Assembly: GCA_026261815.1 (NCBI GenBank)
Contig: JAMPIT010000484.1
Coordinates: forward strand, 11,258,501 to 11,322,500
Direction: 5' to 3'
DNA from: Monarcha castaneiventris obscurior
Taxonomy: Eukaryota > Chordata > Aves > Passeriformes > Monarchidae
DNA: 64,000 bases
Under the pieces are notes generated by a model. The model saw nothing but the letters and a program-made list of their open reading frames with translations, made no database searches and was not told the origin of the DNA. Of this stretch, positions 44,301 to 53,558 are shown in pieces. Positions within the stretch are counted from its first letter, which is position 1; every line of letters begins with the position of its first letter. The translations under genes and the position numbers were made by a program.

Positions 44301-47300
44301 TTGATGTCTTCCCCAATTAGGCCATTTTTGGCACAGGCCTGTGCCTGCCCTGAGCGCTTCAAATTGCCATGGCAACAAGAACTCTCCATTTTATTAATCA
44401 TCTGTGTGGCCTTCAGGTTGGCATGGCAACTGGAGATGAGAATAGAAACACAGGAGTGAGAAAGCAGCAAAGGAGCCTGCCGAGGGATGGCTGGAGCACG
44501 TAAGGCTGAGCAGCACCCGCTGACCCAGCACTGCTGTGGGGAAGAGCCTGATGCTTCCTTCTCACTATACACCATAATGTTGCTTCAGGATCCCTGTTTG
44601 CCAGGAGAGCTGGGCTTGGTGTGGGGCATACGGCAGCCACAGGAGCTGAGGAGGAGGGCTGGTGCATCAGGAGATGTTTGTGGGTCCAGCCTGGGGCACT
44701 GTGCAGCAGAGCGTTGCACCAGGTTTAACGTTGCTGGCTTTTGGGCACGTGTGGGGTCTCGGCTGTACCAGCCCTGCAGTGCTACAGCTGCCTTGTCCCC
44801 AGCATGCACTCACCAAGGTTCCTTTCCTGTGGCAGGAGGAGTTTCGTTTGGAGAGGGGTCCACAGCTGTTGGCACTGGTGGAGGATGCCTTCTCCAGGCA
44901 GCCGGAGGCGCTGCAGGAGCGCTGGCTCATCTCTCTGAGCAAACCCAATGAGAACGACAAGCACTTGCTAATGACACTGGCTGGGGAACAGGGTAAGTGC
45001 TGGCAGAAGGAGCCTTCCTGTGATGGGGAGTGTATTTAAGGGGCTCCCAAATAGAGGTACACAGCTGTGCTGGAAGGAGATTTTGCTTTCTAATCCATTT
45101 CAATCCCACCAGTTCCCAGCGTTCACTGGACTTGAGGGATGAAGGGGGACTGAGGACAATAAGACTCTTTCTTCACTTTTGCCTTCTGGGTTGTTCCTCA
45201 CTGCTTGCACAAAGCTCCATCTTTTGCACTTTGCCTTCAGCTTTGCTCCCTCCCTGGACTGCCTTTTCCCGAGCATCTGTCAGCTTTCTCCTGATGCTTA
45301 TGTACTCCCCTCCATGGCAGAATATGACAGCCTGCTCTTGGTTCACTTCCTAACCTATCAATTCTTAAGTCCTGTCCAAACTAGGACAGTCCTCATAGTG
45401 CCTCCCTTCATGCCCAAAGAAACAAAAGCTGACAGTGAACATGGGCTGGACTGGAACATTTTACCATCTCTTTATTCCTATTTTGGTACAGGGGTCCTTT
45501 TCCTGTACTGCTTCTGCTGCCTGCCTAGTGACCGAGGTTTCTGATGTTGACATTATGGCCTCTATGACCTTTATGAACCTGTCTCCATGATTTTTTGAGT
45601 GCTGCTGCTTGCTCCCAGAGCAGACACAGATCCTGAGAGCTTTTGAGGTGGTGGGGAGGGTACCTAGATGGCTCTGGTATCACTTCATCCCTGGATTTTT
45701 TTTACTCCTTTAAAGAGTGTTTGGAGGTACCCTTGTCTGTGATCCTGTGTTCTTTCAGCCTCCTGACATAAAACACCAAGGAACAAAAATGTGTGTTTCC
45801 CTGCCTCCATCCTGTTGGGGAGTTTAAACTGATGAATACATCTGACTGAGTAACCTGAGCTGAGAGCAGCACTGATCTCTTCCTCTACTTTACAGGCGTT
45901 ATCCCTACAAAAGATGTTCTCATGGCACTGGGGGATGTTAAGAGGAGCTTAGCTGAGGTAAGAGCCTGTCTGCCTGCATCCATTTGTTAAGACCGGTTAT
46001 ACAATTAAAATAAGCAACTTGAAAACTGGGAGCATATCTCAGTCTAACCAAGTGCTGAACCCACGGCAGGCAAACAGATGAGTCAGACACTTGGCAAACT
46101 CCCTTCTCCCCTCACTGGTAGTTGCCAGGCCATCAAATGTCTACTCCTTTTAAGAAAGTAACTATGGGTTATTCCCTCCCTGCTTTTCTGGCTTGGTTGT
46201 GAGACTGCTTTTCACACATTCATTTTGTTGGGATTCTCAGTGTCACCCCTTCTATACCATTGTCGAGAGCAATGTGGGTGCTGCAGAGCCCCACATTTGG
46301 CCCTGCTCACCCTGCAGCTGTTTTACATGCATTGGCTTCTCTTGACATGTTCACACGCCTTCTGCAATTCCAGGGTCTGCATTTCACTCCTTAAACAACT
46401 GCTTCCACAAGGCAGGCAGAGGACCTGGGTCAATGGATGCCAGACTCCTCTCCCAGCTGCCTCTAGGCCTCACATATTCCGTTCTAACCCTGGGCAGCTT
46501 GGGAAAGGATAGAGATGAGGACAAATCAGCCCCACGATGTCTGGTTTGCCCCTTTGTCCTCCACTGTGTGTAGGCACTGAGGACCTGATTCTGCTTGAGT
46601 TTTTGCACCACTGGAATAACTTTGCTGATTTTAGCAGCAGAGTTGGGTCACTGCCTTGCTGGCTGTCTGCTCTCAGGTTTTTCCCTGACCTAACAAACTG
46701 GTGCAGTTAGACAAAGCAAATTAAGTGCTCAGTGGTGTATTGATTGGCTTATACCAGAGAAAGTGAAAAAAGCCAACGCTGTAGAAATTGTGTTACTGAA
46801 GTATCAGCACCTAGAACTGTCCAGAAAGAGGGATTTGTGTGGATGCAAGGTTTGACTTTGCAACCGTGGCCCCATGTTAACATGAGTCCTACCAGAGCCT
46901 CCTTGTCACATGCCTCTGAATCTTTGGCTCTGTCAGTAATGAAACGCTGCTCACTGTGCTGCCCTAAGCATGAGATTGCAAGGAGGAGGGAGGGTATTCT
47001 CTCTCTCTCACCTGTCACACTTACTATTGAATGGATACATTACCTGTTTCAAATCTCCCAAGTCACTGGGACCAGCTGTTTGCCACAGGGGGCGGGTTTC
47101 TAGGACAGCTATTCCTAAGCTTTTAGGCTCAGCAGGCAGCCGTCTACTTCCAAGACCTTGTAAAGACCACTATGCCCTCTTAGGACCTGAGCTTTAATGA
47201 AAAGTATTTATTATGGTTACATTTTCTGCCAAGCAGTTACCAAAGCCTCAGTAGCCATCAGTGGTCCATAGTTTGTCTTGGGAACTCTCAATCTTGGACA

Positions 47301-48304
47301 GTTTCTCCTTCCTTGTCATGCACAAAGGTGTGATCCTTCTGCAGGTGAGCAAAATAAGGTTGTCGTTTGCTGATGTGTCAGCTTTCATGGAAAATGGTGT
47401 TATATATAGTTATGTGTTTTCTAGTCATGTAACAGTGCACAACCTGACTCTCCAACCCTGGCTTTTAGTTCCTCTGCCCACATTTGTGGTCCTGTAATTG
47501 GACCCTGGAGAGTATGAACAGGATTCTATCTGCCTGCAGGTCAGGGCTTTTAGTGTACTGCTTCCTTCCTTCCAGATTGGTATCCAGAACTACTCAACCA
47601 CCACAAGCTGCCAGTCGCACCCTAACCAGACGCGCAGTGATTATGGGAAGCTCTTCGTGGTGTTGGTGATCATCGGCTCCATCTGTGCCATCATCATCGT
47701 GTTGGGGCTCATCTACAACTGCTGGCAGAGACGCCTGCCCAAGATGAAGAACATGGTGAGCACTGGATGGGTGGAGAAGGTGGCCAGACTCTTAGCCCTT
47801 GGGAGGGAGGGAACGGGAAAGTTAAGAGGGAGATTGTTTTCCCCTGTCCACTTCTGGGACATAGCTGGCTACACTGCTGGAGCAGCAGTGGAGTCCATTC
47901 AGGTGTAAGAGAGATGCAAGTGTGCTTAGGACAGCTCATTTTCCCTGTGAGGATTGGGCTAGGAGAAAATTTACCTTTTCCCACTGACCCTGCAAAGTTC
48001 TTGGTGACCCTCATAGCCTGGTCTGGTTGTGCTTCTCAGCAGCATTAAGACCTGTCCCCCTTTGTCTCCGTTTGTGTCCTCTCACCCCTGGCAGTCGCAC
48101 GGCGAGGAGCTGCGCTTCGTTGAGAACGGCTGCCATGACAACCCCACCTTGGACGTGGCCAGCGACAGCCAGTCGGAAATGCAGGAGAAGAAGCCGAGCG
48201 TGAACGGTGGAAACACCATCAATGGCCCTGACAGCTGGGATGTCCTGATCAATAAGCAGACGAGCGAGGATGTGGATGTGTTTGAGGAAGACACGCATCT
48301 TTAG
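20270..48304 (+). CDS. PODXL2: PODXL2, podocalyxin-like 2 (endoglycan), complete, 8 coding exons
   Basis: PODXL2 is a type I membrane sialomucin of the CD34/podocalyxin family; human endoglycan binds L-selectin through sulfated tyrosines. Exons: 20270-20318, 30432-30725, 39943-40823, 41833-41907, 44836-44992, 45896-45957, 47576-47755, 48095-48304. They sum to 1908 nt, 635 aa plus TAG (human about 605). Visible order: signal peptide (about 1-24), acidic Ser/Thr-rich mucin region (25-408), conserved membrane-proximal globular domain with Cys (409-506), membrane helix about 532-553 (LFVVLVIIGSICAIIIVLGL), cytoplasmic tail ending EEDTHL, a PDZ ligand shared with podocalyxin. Tyr95 (PPQYFWED) and Tyr116 (TDYTFP) match the two human sulfation sites with identical 21-residue spacing. 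The long poly-Glu run of the human protein is reduced to a few Glu. The ATG at 20270 is the first in frame and sits in GCCGCCGCCATG, an excellent Kozak context. Confidence 0.96.
23878..23960. mobile_element. Possible hAT-Charlie-like DNA transposon remnant
   Basis: The text beginning CAGTGGCTTTCATCCTGTGG and continuing with CCCCTGAGGGCCTGTGG resembles the usual hAT-Charlie end (CAGTGGTTCTCAACCTGTGG type). The matching far end and a target duplication were not found. Recognition is from memory only. Confidence 0.35.
28965..29330 (-). mobile_element. Ancient CR1-family LINE fragment (reverse transcriptase), antisense
   Basis: Read on the minus strand, this gives degenerate reverse-transcriptase motifs in order: IHLDFSQISDTVPHAEL (catalytic motif A; the usual form is LDFSKAFDTV), SGIPQGLSLDLLFYHIFLND, then KLAKDTK in place of the FADDTK catalytic motif. 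Frame breaks and the lost catalytic Asp show it is long dead. It is more diverged than the other CR1 copies here, so it is probably an old sauropsid insertion. Confidence 0.75.
30432..30725 (+). CDS. PODXL2: PODXL2 exon 2: N-terminal ectodomain with sulfotyrosine site
   Basis: Completes the signal peptide and reads GLTSTSLLEF ... SGFASEENEESKILQPPQYF, then ELNDSSLDLGPAT. The Tyr95 surroundings (acidic Glu/Asp) are conserved with human. Phase 1 at both ends. Confidence 0.95.
31770..31975. promoter_or_regulatory. Small CpG-dense patch inside PODXL2 intron 2
   Basis: About 200 bp with well over a dozen CpG dinucleotides in an otherwise CpG-poor intron. It could be an alternative promoter, an orphan CpG island or a GC-rich relic. 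No conserved exon is visible beside it. Confidence 0.45.
32954..32975. repeat. Poly(T) tract, 22 bases
   Basis: An uninterrupted T run. I checked whether it is the tail of a minus-strand retrocopy. No polyadenylation hexamer or coding similarity follows it, so I treat it as a simple repeat. Confidence 0.9.
37022..37135 (+). mobile_element. CR1 LINE 3' end, 5'-truncated
   Basis: Matches the typical CR1 3' terminus: GGTTGGACTAGATCCTGAAG, then GGTCTCTTCCAACCTTGATG and the terminal ATTCTGTG octamer. Only the 3' untranslated end remains, as is usual for CR1 copies. Confidence 0.8.
39943..40823 (+). CDS. PODXL2: PODXL2 exon 3: mucin domain
   Basis: An 881-nt exon starting DYTFPASSQK and ending ELPWDSAQ. 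It is rich in Ser, Thr, Pro, Glu and Gly, as expected of a heavily O-glycosylated stalk, with two N-glycosylation sequons (RNGT, WNGT). Sequence conservation is low except for short islands such as SSMGP and PWDS-Q. The end is placed at CAG|GTCGCA because the next exon continues with VICKDW as in human. That donor is poor from +3 onward. Confidence 0.9.
40824..41832 (+). other. PODXL2 intron 3 (1.0 kb)
   Basis: Begins GTCGCA, an atypical donor, and ends CTCTCCAG. The exon 3 reading frame stays open into the intron until a stop at 40989-40991. Nothing else is recognised. Confidence 0.7.
41833..41907 (+). CDS. PODXL2: PODXL2 exon 4: membrane-proximal domain
   Basis: Reads VICKDWSNLAGKNYIILNMS then DNIDC, in phase 0. 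It is nearly identical to human endoglycan and contains both family cysteines. Confidence 0.96.
44363..44376. promoter_or_regulatory. RFX X-box palindrome, copy 1
   Basis: ATTGCCATGGCAAC, one base from the perfect palindromic RFX site GTTGCCATGGCAAC. It lies 54 bp (start to start) before a second such motif. Function is inferred. Confidence 0.5.
44417..44430. promoter_or_regulatory. RFX X-box palindrome, copy 2
   Basis: GTTGGCATGGCAAC, again one base from the perfect RFX palindrome. Paired with copy 1 in a stretch that also has AT-rich homeodomain-like text (TTATTAATCA), so this may be an enhancer. Confidence 0.5.
44836..44992 (+). CDS. PODXL2: PODXL2 exon 5: membrane-proximal domain
   Basis: Reads EEFRLERGPQLLALVEDAFS to SLSKPNENDKHLLMTLAGEQ. 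It continues the conserved globular domain. Acceptor GGCAG, donor GTAAGT in phase 1. Confidence 0.96.
45896..45957 (+). CDS. PODXL2: PODXL2 exon 6
   Basis: A 62-nt exon reading GVIPTKDVLMALGDVKRSLA then E, matching the human GVVPTQDVL region. Confidence 0.95.
47576..47755 (+). CDS. PODXL2: PODXL2 exon 7: stalk and membrane helix
   Basis: Starts IGIQNYSTTTSCQ (one N-glycosylation sequon), then the single membrane helix, then the stop-transfer YNCWQRRLPK. The juxtamembrane Cys may be palmitoylated; this is inference. Confidence 0.97.
48095..48304 (+). CDS. PODXL2: PODXL2 exon 8: cytoplasmic tail and stop
   Basis: Reads SHGEELRFVENGCHDNPTLD onward and ends DVFEEDTHL, then TAG at 48302-48304. 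The DTHL PDZ ligand is the CD34-family docking site for NHERF-type adaptors (known for podocalyxin). Confidence 0.97.
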   Translation, partial: SHGEELRFVENGCHDNPTLDVASDSQSEMQEKKPSVNGGNTINGPDSWDVLINKQTSEDVDVFEEDTHL

Positions 48305-51149
48305 AAAAAGAAGGGAGGGAACCACCCTCTTAAACACACTTGTTTCTCTCCTATCTTGACTGATGGACCATGGGATCAGGTGGCTTCTCAGGAACTTCTT
48401 AAAACGTTTGAACAGGTCTTTGGGCAAGTTTTCCATATGGAAGTCCTGAGCCTGCATCTGAGGCTTGGAGCCAGGAGGATCATGGAACAGAGGGAAGCGG
48501 GAGGGGTGGGTTTATAGATCTCTGTGTGTGTGTTCCTATCAGTAGCACCAATGCTTTCATCATCTTTAAATGCACTTACTGTAGCTCTGTGGTAGTGGCT
48601 GAGAGTGGATGGACTGGAGAAACAAGATGGTGGGGCTGCCTGCCACCGAGAGTCGAGATTTGGGGAGTAAATTCACTTTCCAGATGCTGACCTTGAGATC
48701 ACATTCAGTCTGTGCAGGTGCAGTAAAACCTGTGCATTCTGGATGGAGGGGAGCCAAGATTCTGTCGATGTTCTGGGCAGTTTGCATTCCCCATGTGAAA
48801 ACAGGTTTTCTAGTGCTGTAGCATTCAGCTACTAATTGTCTGAGAGCTGATGTTTACATTTGGGGAAAACACCCCTCCCACCCACTCCCTGCTATCATCT
48901 CATTTCACCCCTGGTACCACAAACAGCCCCACTCCTTTTTTCAGTTCCACAACTCCAAGCTGAGCTTGCAAAGTTTGAGCACTTTACCCTTGCTTGACTG
49001 ATTGCAGAGAATTCAGTGCCATGGTGCAGCATTTTAGATGGAAATGTGCTTTAGGTGGGAGAGTTGCTCAAAAATGACGTTTACATGCCTCTTTCACAAC
49101 AGCCTGGGAAATCAGCAGGAAAACATCCCTCGTCTAAGTGTAAGTTTTAGACTGGCTGGCCTTCTCCACTCCAATTTTTCAGGATAGTTTGGTTTCAGTT
49201 GGTCATTTTGTGGTAAATATAAAGACTGTGTGAAACTTCCTAAATAGGGAAACAAGTAATTTTCTCATCCTTTTGTTTCAATTTCAGCATCCTGCCCTGA
49301 GGGAAGGGTGGAAGTGTTTAATATCCCACAGGTATAAATCAGGGTAACATCTTTAAAATCACTGCATTTAAACAATGTAATAGCCAGTTCTGATGAGATG
49401 AGAACCGGGTATAAGAGCTCCCCAATGAATGTTTCTCAGGCATGCCTCAGGCAACTTTGAGACTCCAGCTCCCTGAAGATATGTGCTAAAGGCACGTGAA
49501 TGTGCATAATTGTTCTCTGAGCCCTGCCTAAACTACTGTCAAGCCTGAAATCCCAGAACATTTGTTTCTTCTGTCATTGAGGGGTTGAGGGACTTGCTTC
49601 GGTCAGAGGCATCAGTCCTTCTCTCCCTTGCCGTGATCTGCATGTTTGCTTGCTGCGAGATGCAGCTTCACACTTGGTCTTTAAGGGAACCTTTGTATAG
49701 AAAGGCCCCAGATGTGCAGCCTGATGCTGAGCCTGTAAATCTATCACTGTATGTATAGAGACCTCTAGCATGTTCCTCCCTGGTGTGTGTGCCTGAAGTC
49801 AAGGTGCAAGAGTCTGTTGTTGCAGTTTGTGTAGCGCTTTGCATACAAACTGAATCACAGATCACCTTGATGTAGGACCACTCTGATACCAGTTTATTAG
49901 GGATTCAAGAAAGGTGATAACCTTTGGTTTCCTATCCAGATTCCAATTTTCAGTGGTTTTAGCCTGCCTCCATATCTTTCCCAGTGTTATGTAGGAGACA
50001 GTGATCATCAGCTCCTTTTGTATCTTGGTAGGGTTGCAGAGATGCTCAGAGTTCCTTCTCCTGCCCCAGCAGTTGGTAGTGGGGGACAGTCCATGTGCAT
50101 GGACAGCCACACATGGCCCTCTCTGACCATCCCTCACTGATGGCTTCTGCTGAGTTTGATGGGTCTGTGCAGTGGAACTGCACAAGTCCATTGGCTGTGT
50201 TGAAGGCACTTTGGGGCTCACAGGATTAAATGCAAATTGTTGTTATGGTGAGTGAATTAAAGCATGGAGTTAAAATTTGAGGTTTTTATAGCACTTAGCA
50301 TAACGGGGCCTGGCATGCCCATGGCCTTTATGCAGCTGCACTGTGTAAATGTTTCCAAGTCCAATAATCCTCATCAAATACGTTTTTAATGCCCAGTGGC
50401 TGTTAAAAAGATAATGTCACCAATCAGATGTGAATCATTTCACCCACAAATCGCTTCCTTGGTGCACGTCCCTGCTAAGAGCTGCTTTGCTGCCCTGTTT
50501 TCTCTCCACTATCCTAATTCAGAGAAACAACAAGGCACTGATGAAGCAATGCTTCCAGCTGGGCTCAGCACCTCCCGATCTCCAGTAAAGTCTTCAAACT
50601 TTAAAGAAACCAAGGGGGCTATGTGGGCTCAATAACGAGCTAGAAAATTCTTCTCATTTGCTCTTCTGGCCTCTCATGCCCTGGAGGTTTTCCAGAGACT
50701 CTCTTCTCTGTCTGGAGCATCCAGGTGATCTGAGAGGCTCTTTAAGGGTGGCTGTCATGAGGCTGAGGACACTTTTCTGCTATCTCTGACAGGGTGCACT
50801 TGGCTGTATGATCCCAGTTTAGCTTCAGAAATCTACTGGTTGATAGAATTTCACTTTAGTCTGGTGATACTTTTTATCCTTTTACAGTTTGTTTTTTCTC
50901 TGTATCATTTTTTTGCACTAGGCTGATCTTGTCAAGTCGATTGCACTGTTGTCCCTCTCCTGCCAGCCCTGCAGAGACAGGTCATCTCCGGGGACCTGCG
51001 GGCTGGGAAGCACTGTAGAGAGGCTTACTCTGTTCAGTGCTTGCATTTCCAGCTCTGCGCAGGGAGGATGTAAAGAGGAAGAAAACCTTTGTCTTAGCAT
51101 TTGTAACAGGAAGCTTTTCTATCACCCTAATGTAGTTAAACTTCTGTTT

Positions 51150-51155
51150 AATAAA
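51150..51155 (+). terminator. Candidate polyadenylation signal AATAAA
   Basis: A canonical hexamer in TTTAATAAAAACTG, with a short GTGTGCC stretch about 30 nt downstream. It could serve a long PODXL2 3' UTR, or may be incidental. Confidence 0.35.
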
Positions 51156-52416
51156 AACTGTCAAAGCTGGACTTTCTCAGAGCAGTGTGCCAGGCGACAG
51201 AGCAGATGCAGGAGACAAAGCAACTCCTGGAAAACTTTGCCACCTACTCGGACATCCCCGTAGTTCCATCTGCCAAATGTTTGGTCGCACTGACACCTGG
51301 TGGCGGTTGGGAGTTGGAAACGAAAATTAAAAAAAAAAAAAAGAAAGAACTTTTCCCCTCTCTTAGCTTTGGATATTTGTTTCCTGTGACTTGCCTAGGA
51401 TAAGCTGCTTTATTCACGAGGAGCTGCAGGACTCGATTGTGAGCGGAGGGGATTGTACCGGGCATGTCAAGGATATTTTGTGTAAGGACATCCCTGTCTG
51501 CAAAGTAGTGAGATGGGACATTCCCTGGAGTCACCGGTATAGAGGCCCTGGGTAGCAACACAGGGTCTCAGCTTCATCTTCCTGCTTTGTCTGCCACTTC
51601 TTCCCTCTGCTCCTTGGGACCACAGCTAGAATGCAGAGACTCTGCCTTGAAATGGAGGTGGTTCTTCAGAGAGAGCTTCAGGTGCTGTTGTGAGGAGTTC
51701 AGTGCCTCGGGGAACACCAGCAATGGCATCGTCTGGATGCATGGCCAAGATCAGAGTGGCTCTCCATCTCTGTGGGATGGTGGCCAGGTGTGGTCTGGGA
51801 TGGCCAAGCTGCAGATTACTCTGAGGTGTCGCCCAGATATCTGGAACTGTGCCTGTAACATAGAGTCTAAGTTGTCCTAGGACTCTGCATCCTGCGCACC
51901 ACCTTGGAGTATGTAGGGTGGAAAGAAACAATGAGGAGTGAGCTGATAATTGTGCTATGAAGGATGTAATGTGGCTTGAGAATACGGTTCAAGATACACT
52001 TGAAGGATCCCTCTGGCAGAGGTTATGGTGTGAAATGAAGGTACATTATCCTAAGGACTATTGCAGCACGACCTTAGAGCATTGCAGCAGGGTCCTACTG
52101 CAGCTACTGCTGTCAGCAGCTCATCTGTTCCTGTCCGCCTTTGCAGCCATGCAGGAGCACATCTCTCCTTCTCAGAGGACTTGGGACAGCTCAAACAGTC
52201 AGACACAACAAGCGCCTTCATCTGTGCTAGCTCATGAGAGCCTCGTGCTCATCTAAGCTGACAGCCAGGCTTCGAGCCGTTCTCAACACCTTCATTCCTG
52301 CTGGACACAAACTGTCTGCAAGCCCTGACCACTGCTCGGGATTGCTGCCGGAGAACACTTAGAAACACTTGTGTCTGGCCCTGGAAATAACAGGGTTGTG
52401 GTTTTGTTTTCTTTGC

Positions 52417-52422
52417 AATAAA
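52417..52422 (+). terminator. Candidate polyadenylation signal AATAAA
   Basis: A canonical hexamer in TTTGCAATAAAACG, following a T-rich run and followed by a GGTGTCTG stretch. It lies 4.1 kb past the PODXL2 stop, so it would imply a very long 3' UTR or an unrecognised transcript. Confidence 0.3.
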
Positions 52423-52831
52423 ACGCACCTCCTGGGTGTCTGAACACTGACCTGAGCGCAGTGCTTTGCTTGGTTAGATCTTCCTGAACTCAAGTCTGCT
52501 GCATCTCGTAACACAGTGTTGGCCAGGGTCTCTCTGCCAGGATGGGGGTCGTCAGCCTGGCTCCCCTTTCCCAAAGTGCACTCCTTAATTCTCCCATCAC
52601 AGATTTCTGTGGAAGCCCTGAGCTGTGCCAGGTGGCCAGGCTGTGGAAATGGGCTTCCCCCATGGAGTACTCTACCCCTCCAGTACCCACAGGACCGGCC
52701 CAGGACACCTTTCCTGCTAGAGTGGCTTAGCACAAGCCTCTGTTCCACAGCAGGGTCCCTGCCTGTGTGCCCAGCCCTGTGCCATGTGTGTCCCATGCAG
52801 CTCTCCACCATCCCCCACCTGCTCCATACAG

Positions 52832-53160
52832 CATCACAGAATTATTAGGGTTGAAAGGGATGTCTGGAGATCATCCAGCCCAGCCCCCTGCCAAGGCAGG
52901 GTCACCCAGAGCAGGTGAGACAGGAACACATCCACGTAGGGCTTGAATGTCTCCCAAGACTCCATGCCCTCCCTGGGAAGCTGTTCCAGTGCTCTGCCAT
53001 CCTCAACGTGAAGAAATTCTCCCTCATGTTGAGGTGGAACTTCTTCTGTTTTGGCCTATGGCCTTTGCTCCTTGTCCTGTTTCTGGGCACCACCGAAAAG
53101 AGTCTGGCACCATCCTCTTGCCACCCACCTTTGTATGGATTAATGAGATCCCCTGTCATC
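52832..53160 (-). mobile_element. CR1 LINE 3' end, antisense
   Basis: On the minus strand this reads the last CR1 ORF2 residues (RSKGHRPKQKKFHLNMREN, then FFTLRMAEHWNSFPG) and then the 3' untranslated end. The terminus is at the low-coordinate side (ATCACAGAATTATTAGGGTT on +). It is 5'-truncated with the frame largely open in the last part. It ends about 70 bp before the ABTB1 CpG island. Confidence 0.9.
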
Positions 53161-53468
53161 ACAACTGCACGAATCCAGAGAGAGCCCTGCCGTGTATTCC
53201 AAACCCCCTCCCAACCATGTTCTGGGCCAGGTCCCCTCAGGTGTGTTCCAGATCAGCCCCCGGGTTTGTCCCAGAGCGGGTCCCCTTGTCCCGGGCCGCG
53301 GTTCCGTGTCCCCGGGCCGTTGTTCCTCCGGGGCTCAGGGGGCGCTGCGGGGCGGCGCTGGGCCGGGCGGTGCCGCCGCCGTGTTTACAGCGCCCGTCGC
53401 TCCCGCCCCGCCGCCGCTGTCCCTCGGCCCGGCCCGGCCCCGCGGCCGCTCCTCCGCTCCCCGCGTCA

Positions 53469-53558
53469 ATGCGGCGCCGCCGCCCCGCGGCCTGGCCCGG
53501 CCATGGACACCAGCGACCTGTTCACCAGCTGCAAGAAGGGCGACGTGAGCCGCGTGCG
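53469..53558 (+). other. Upstream ORF overlapping the ABTB1 start codon (exon 1 part)
   Basis: An ATG at 53469 in weak context (T at -3, C at +4) opens a frame shifted from ABTB1. It runs 30 codons through exon 1, past the ABTB1 ATG, and after splicing stops at TGA 55336-55338 in exon 2, 33 codons in all. It is arginine-rich at its start (MRRRRP). It counts only if the mRNA begins upstream of 53469. Confidence 0.45.
53503..53558 (+). CDS. ABTB1: ABTB1 exon 1
   Basis: Encodes MDTSDLFTSCKKGDVSRV plus two bases of an Arg codon. Donor GTGAGC. It matches the human N terminus closely. Confidence 0.95.

Larger units (their letters stand above)
41908..44835 (+). other. PODXL2 intron 4 (2.9 kb)
   Basis: Contains two RFX-type motifs near its 3' end (listed separately). 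No exon or repeat is recognised. Introns 5 (44993-45895) and 6 (45958-47575) show nothing identifiable. Confidence 0.8.
48305..52831 (+). other. PODXL2 3' UTR and downstream flank
   Basis: No protein-coding gene is recognised. Candidate 3' ends are a variant TATAAA at 49218-49223, AATAAA at 51150-51155 and AATAAA at 52417-52422. Human PODXL2 has a fairly short 3' UTR, which favours an early end, but sequence alone does not decide. A 14-base A run is at 51329-51342. Confidence 0.5.
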
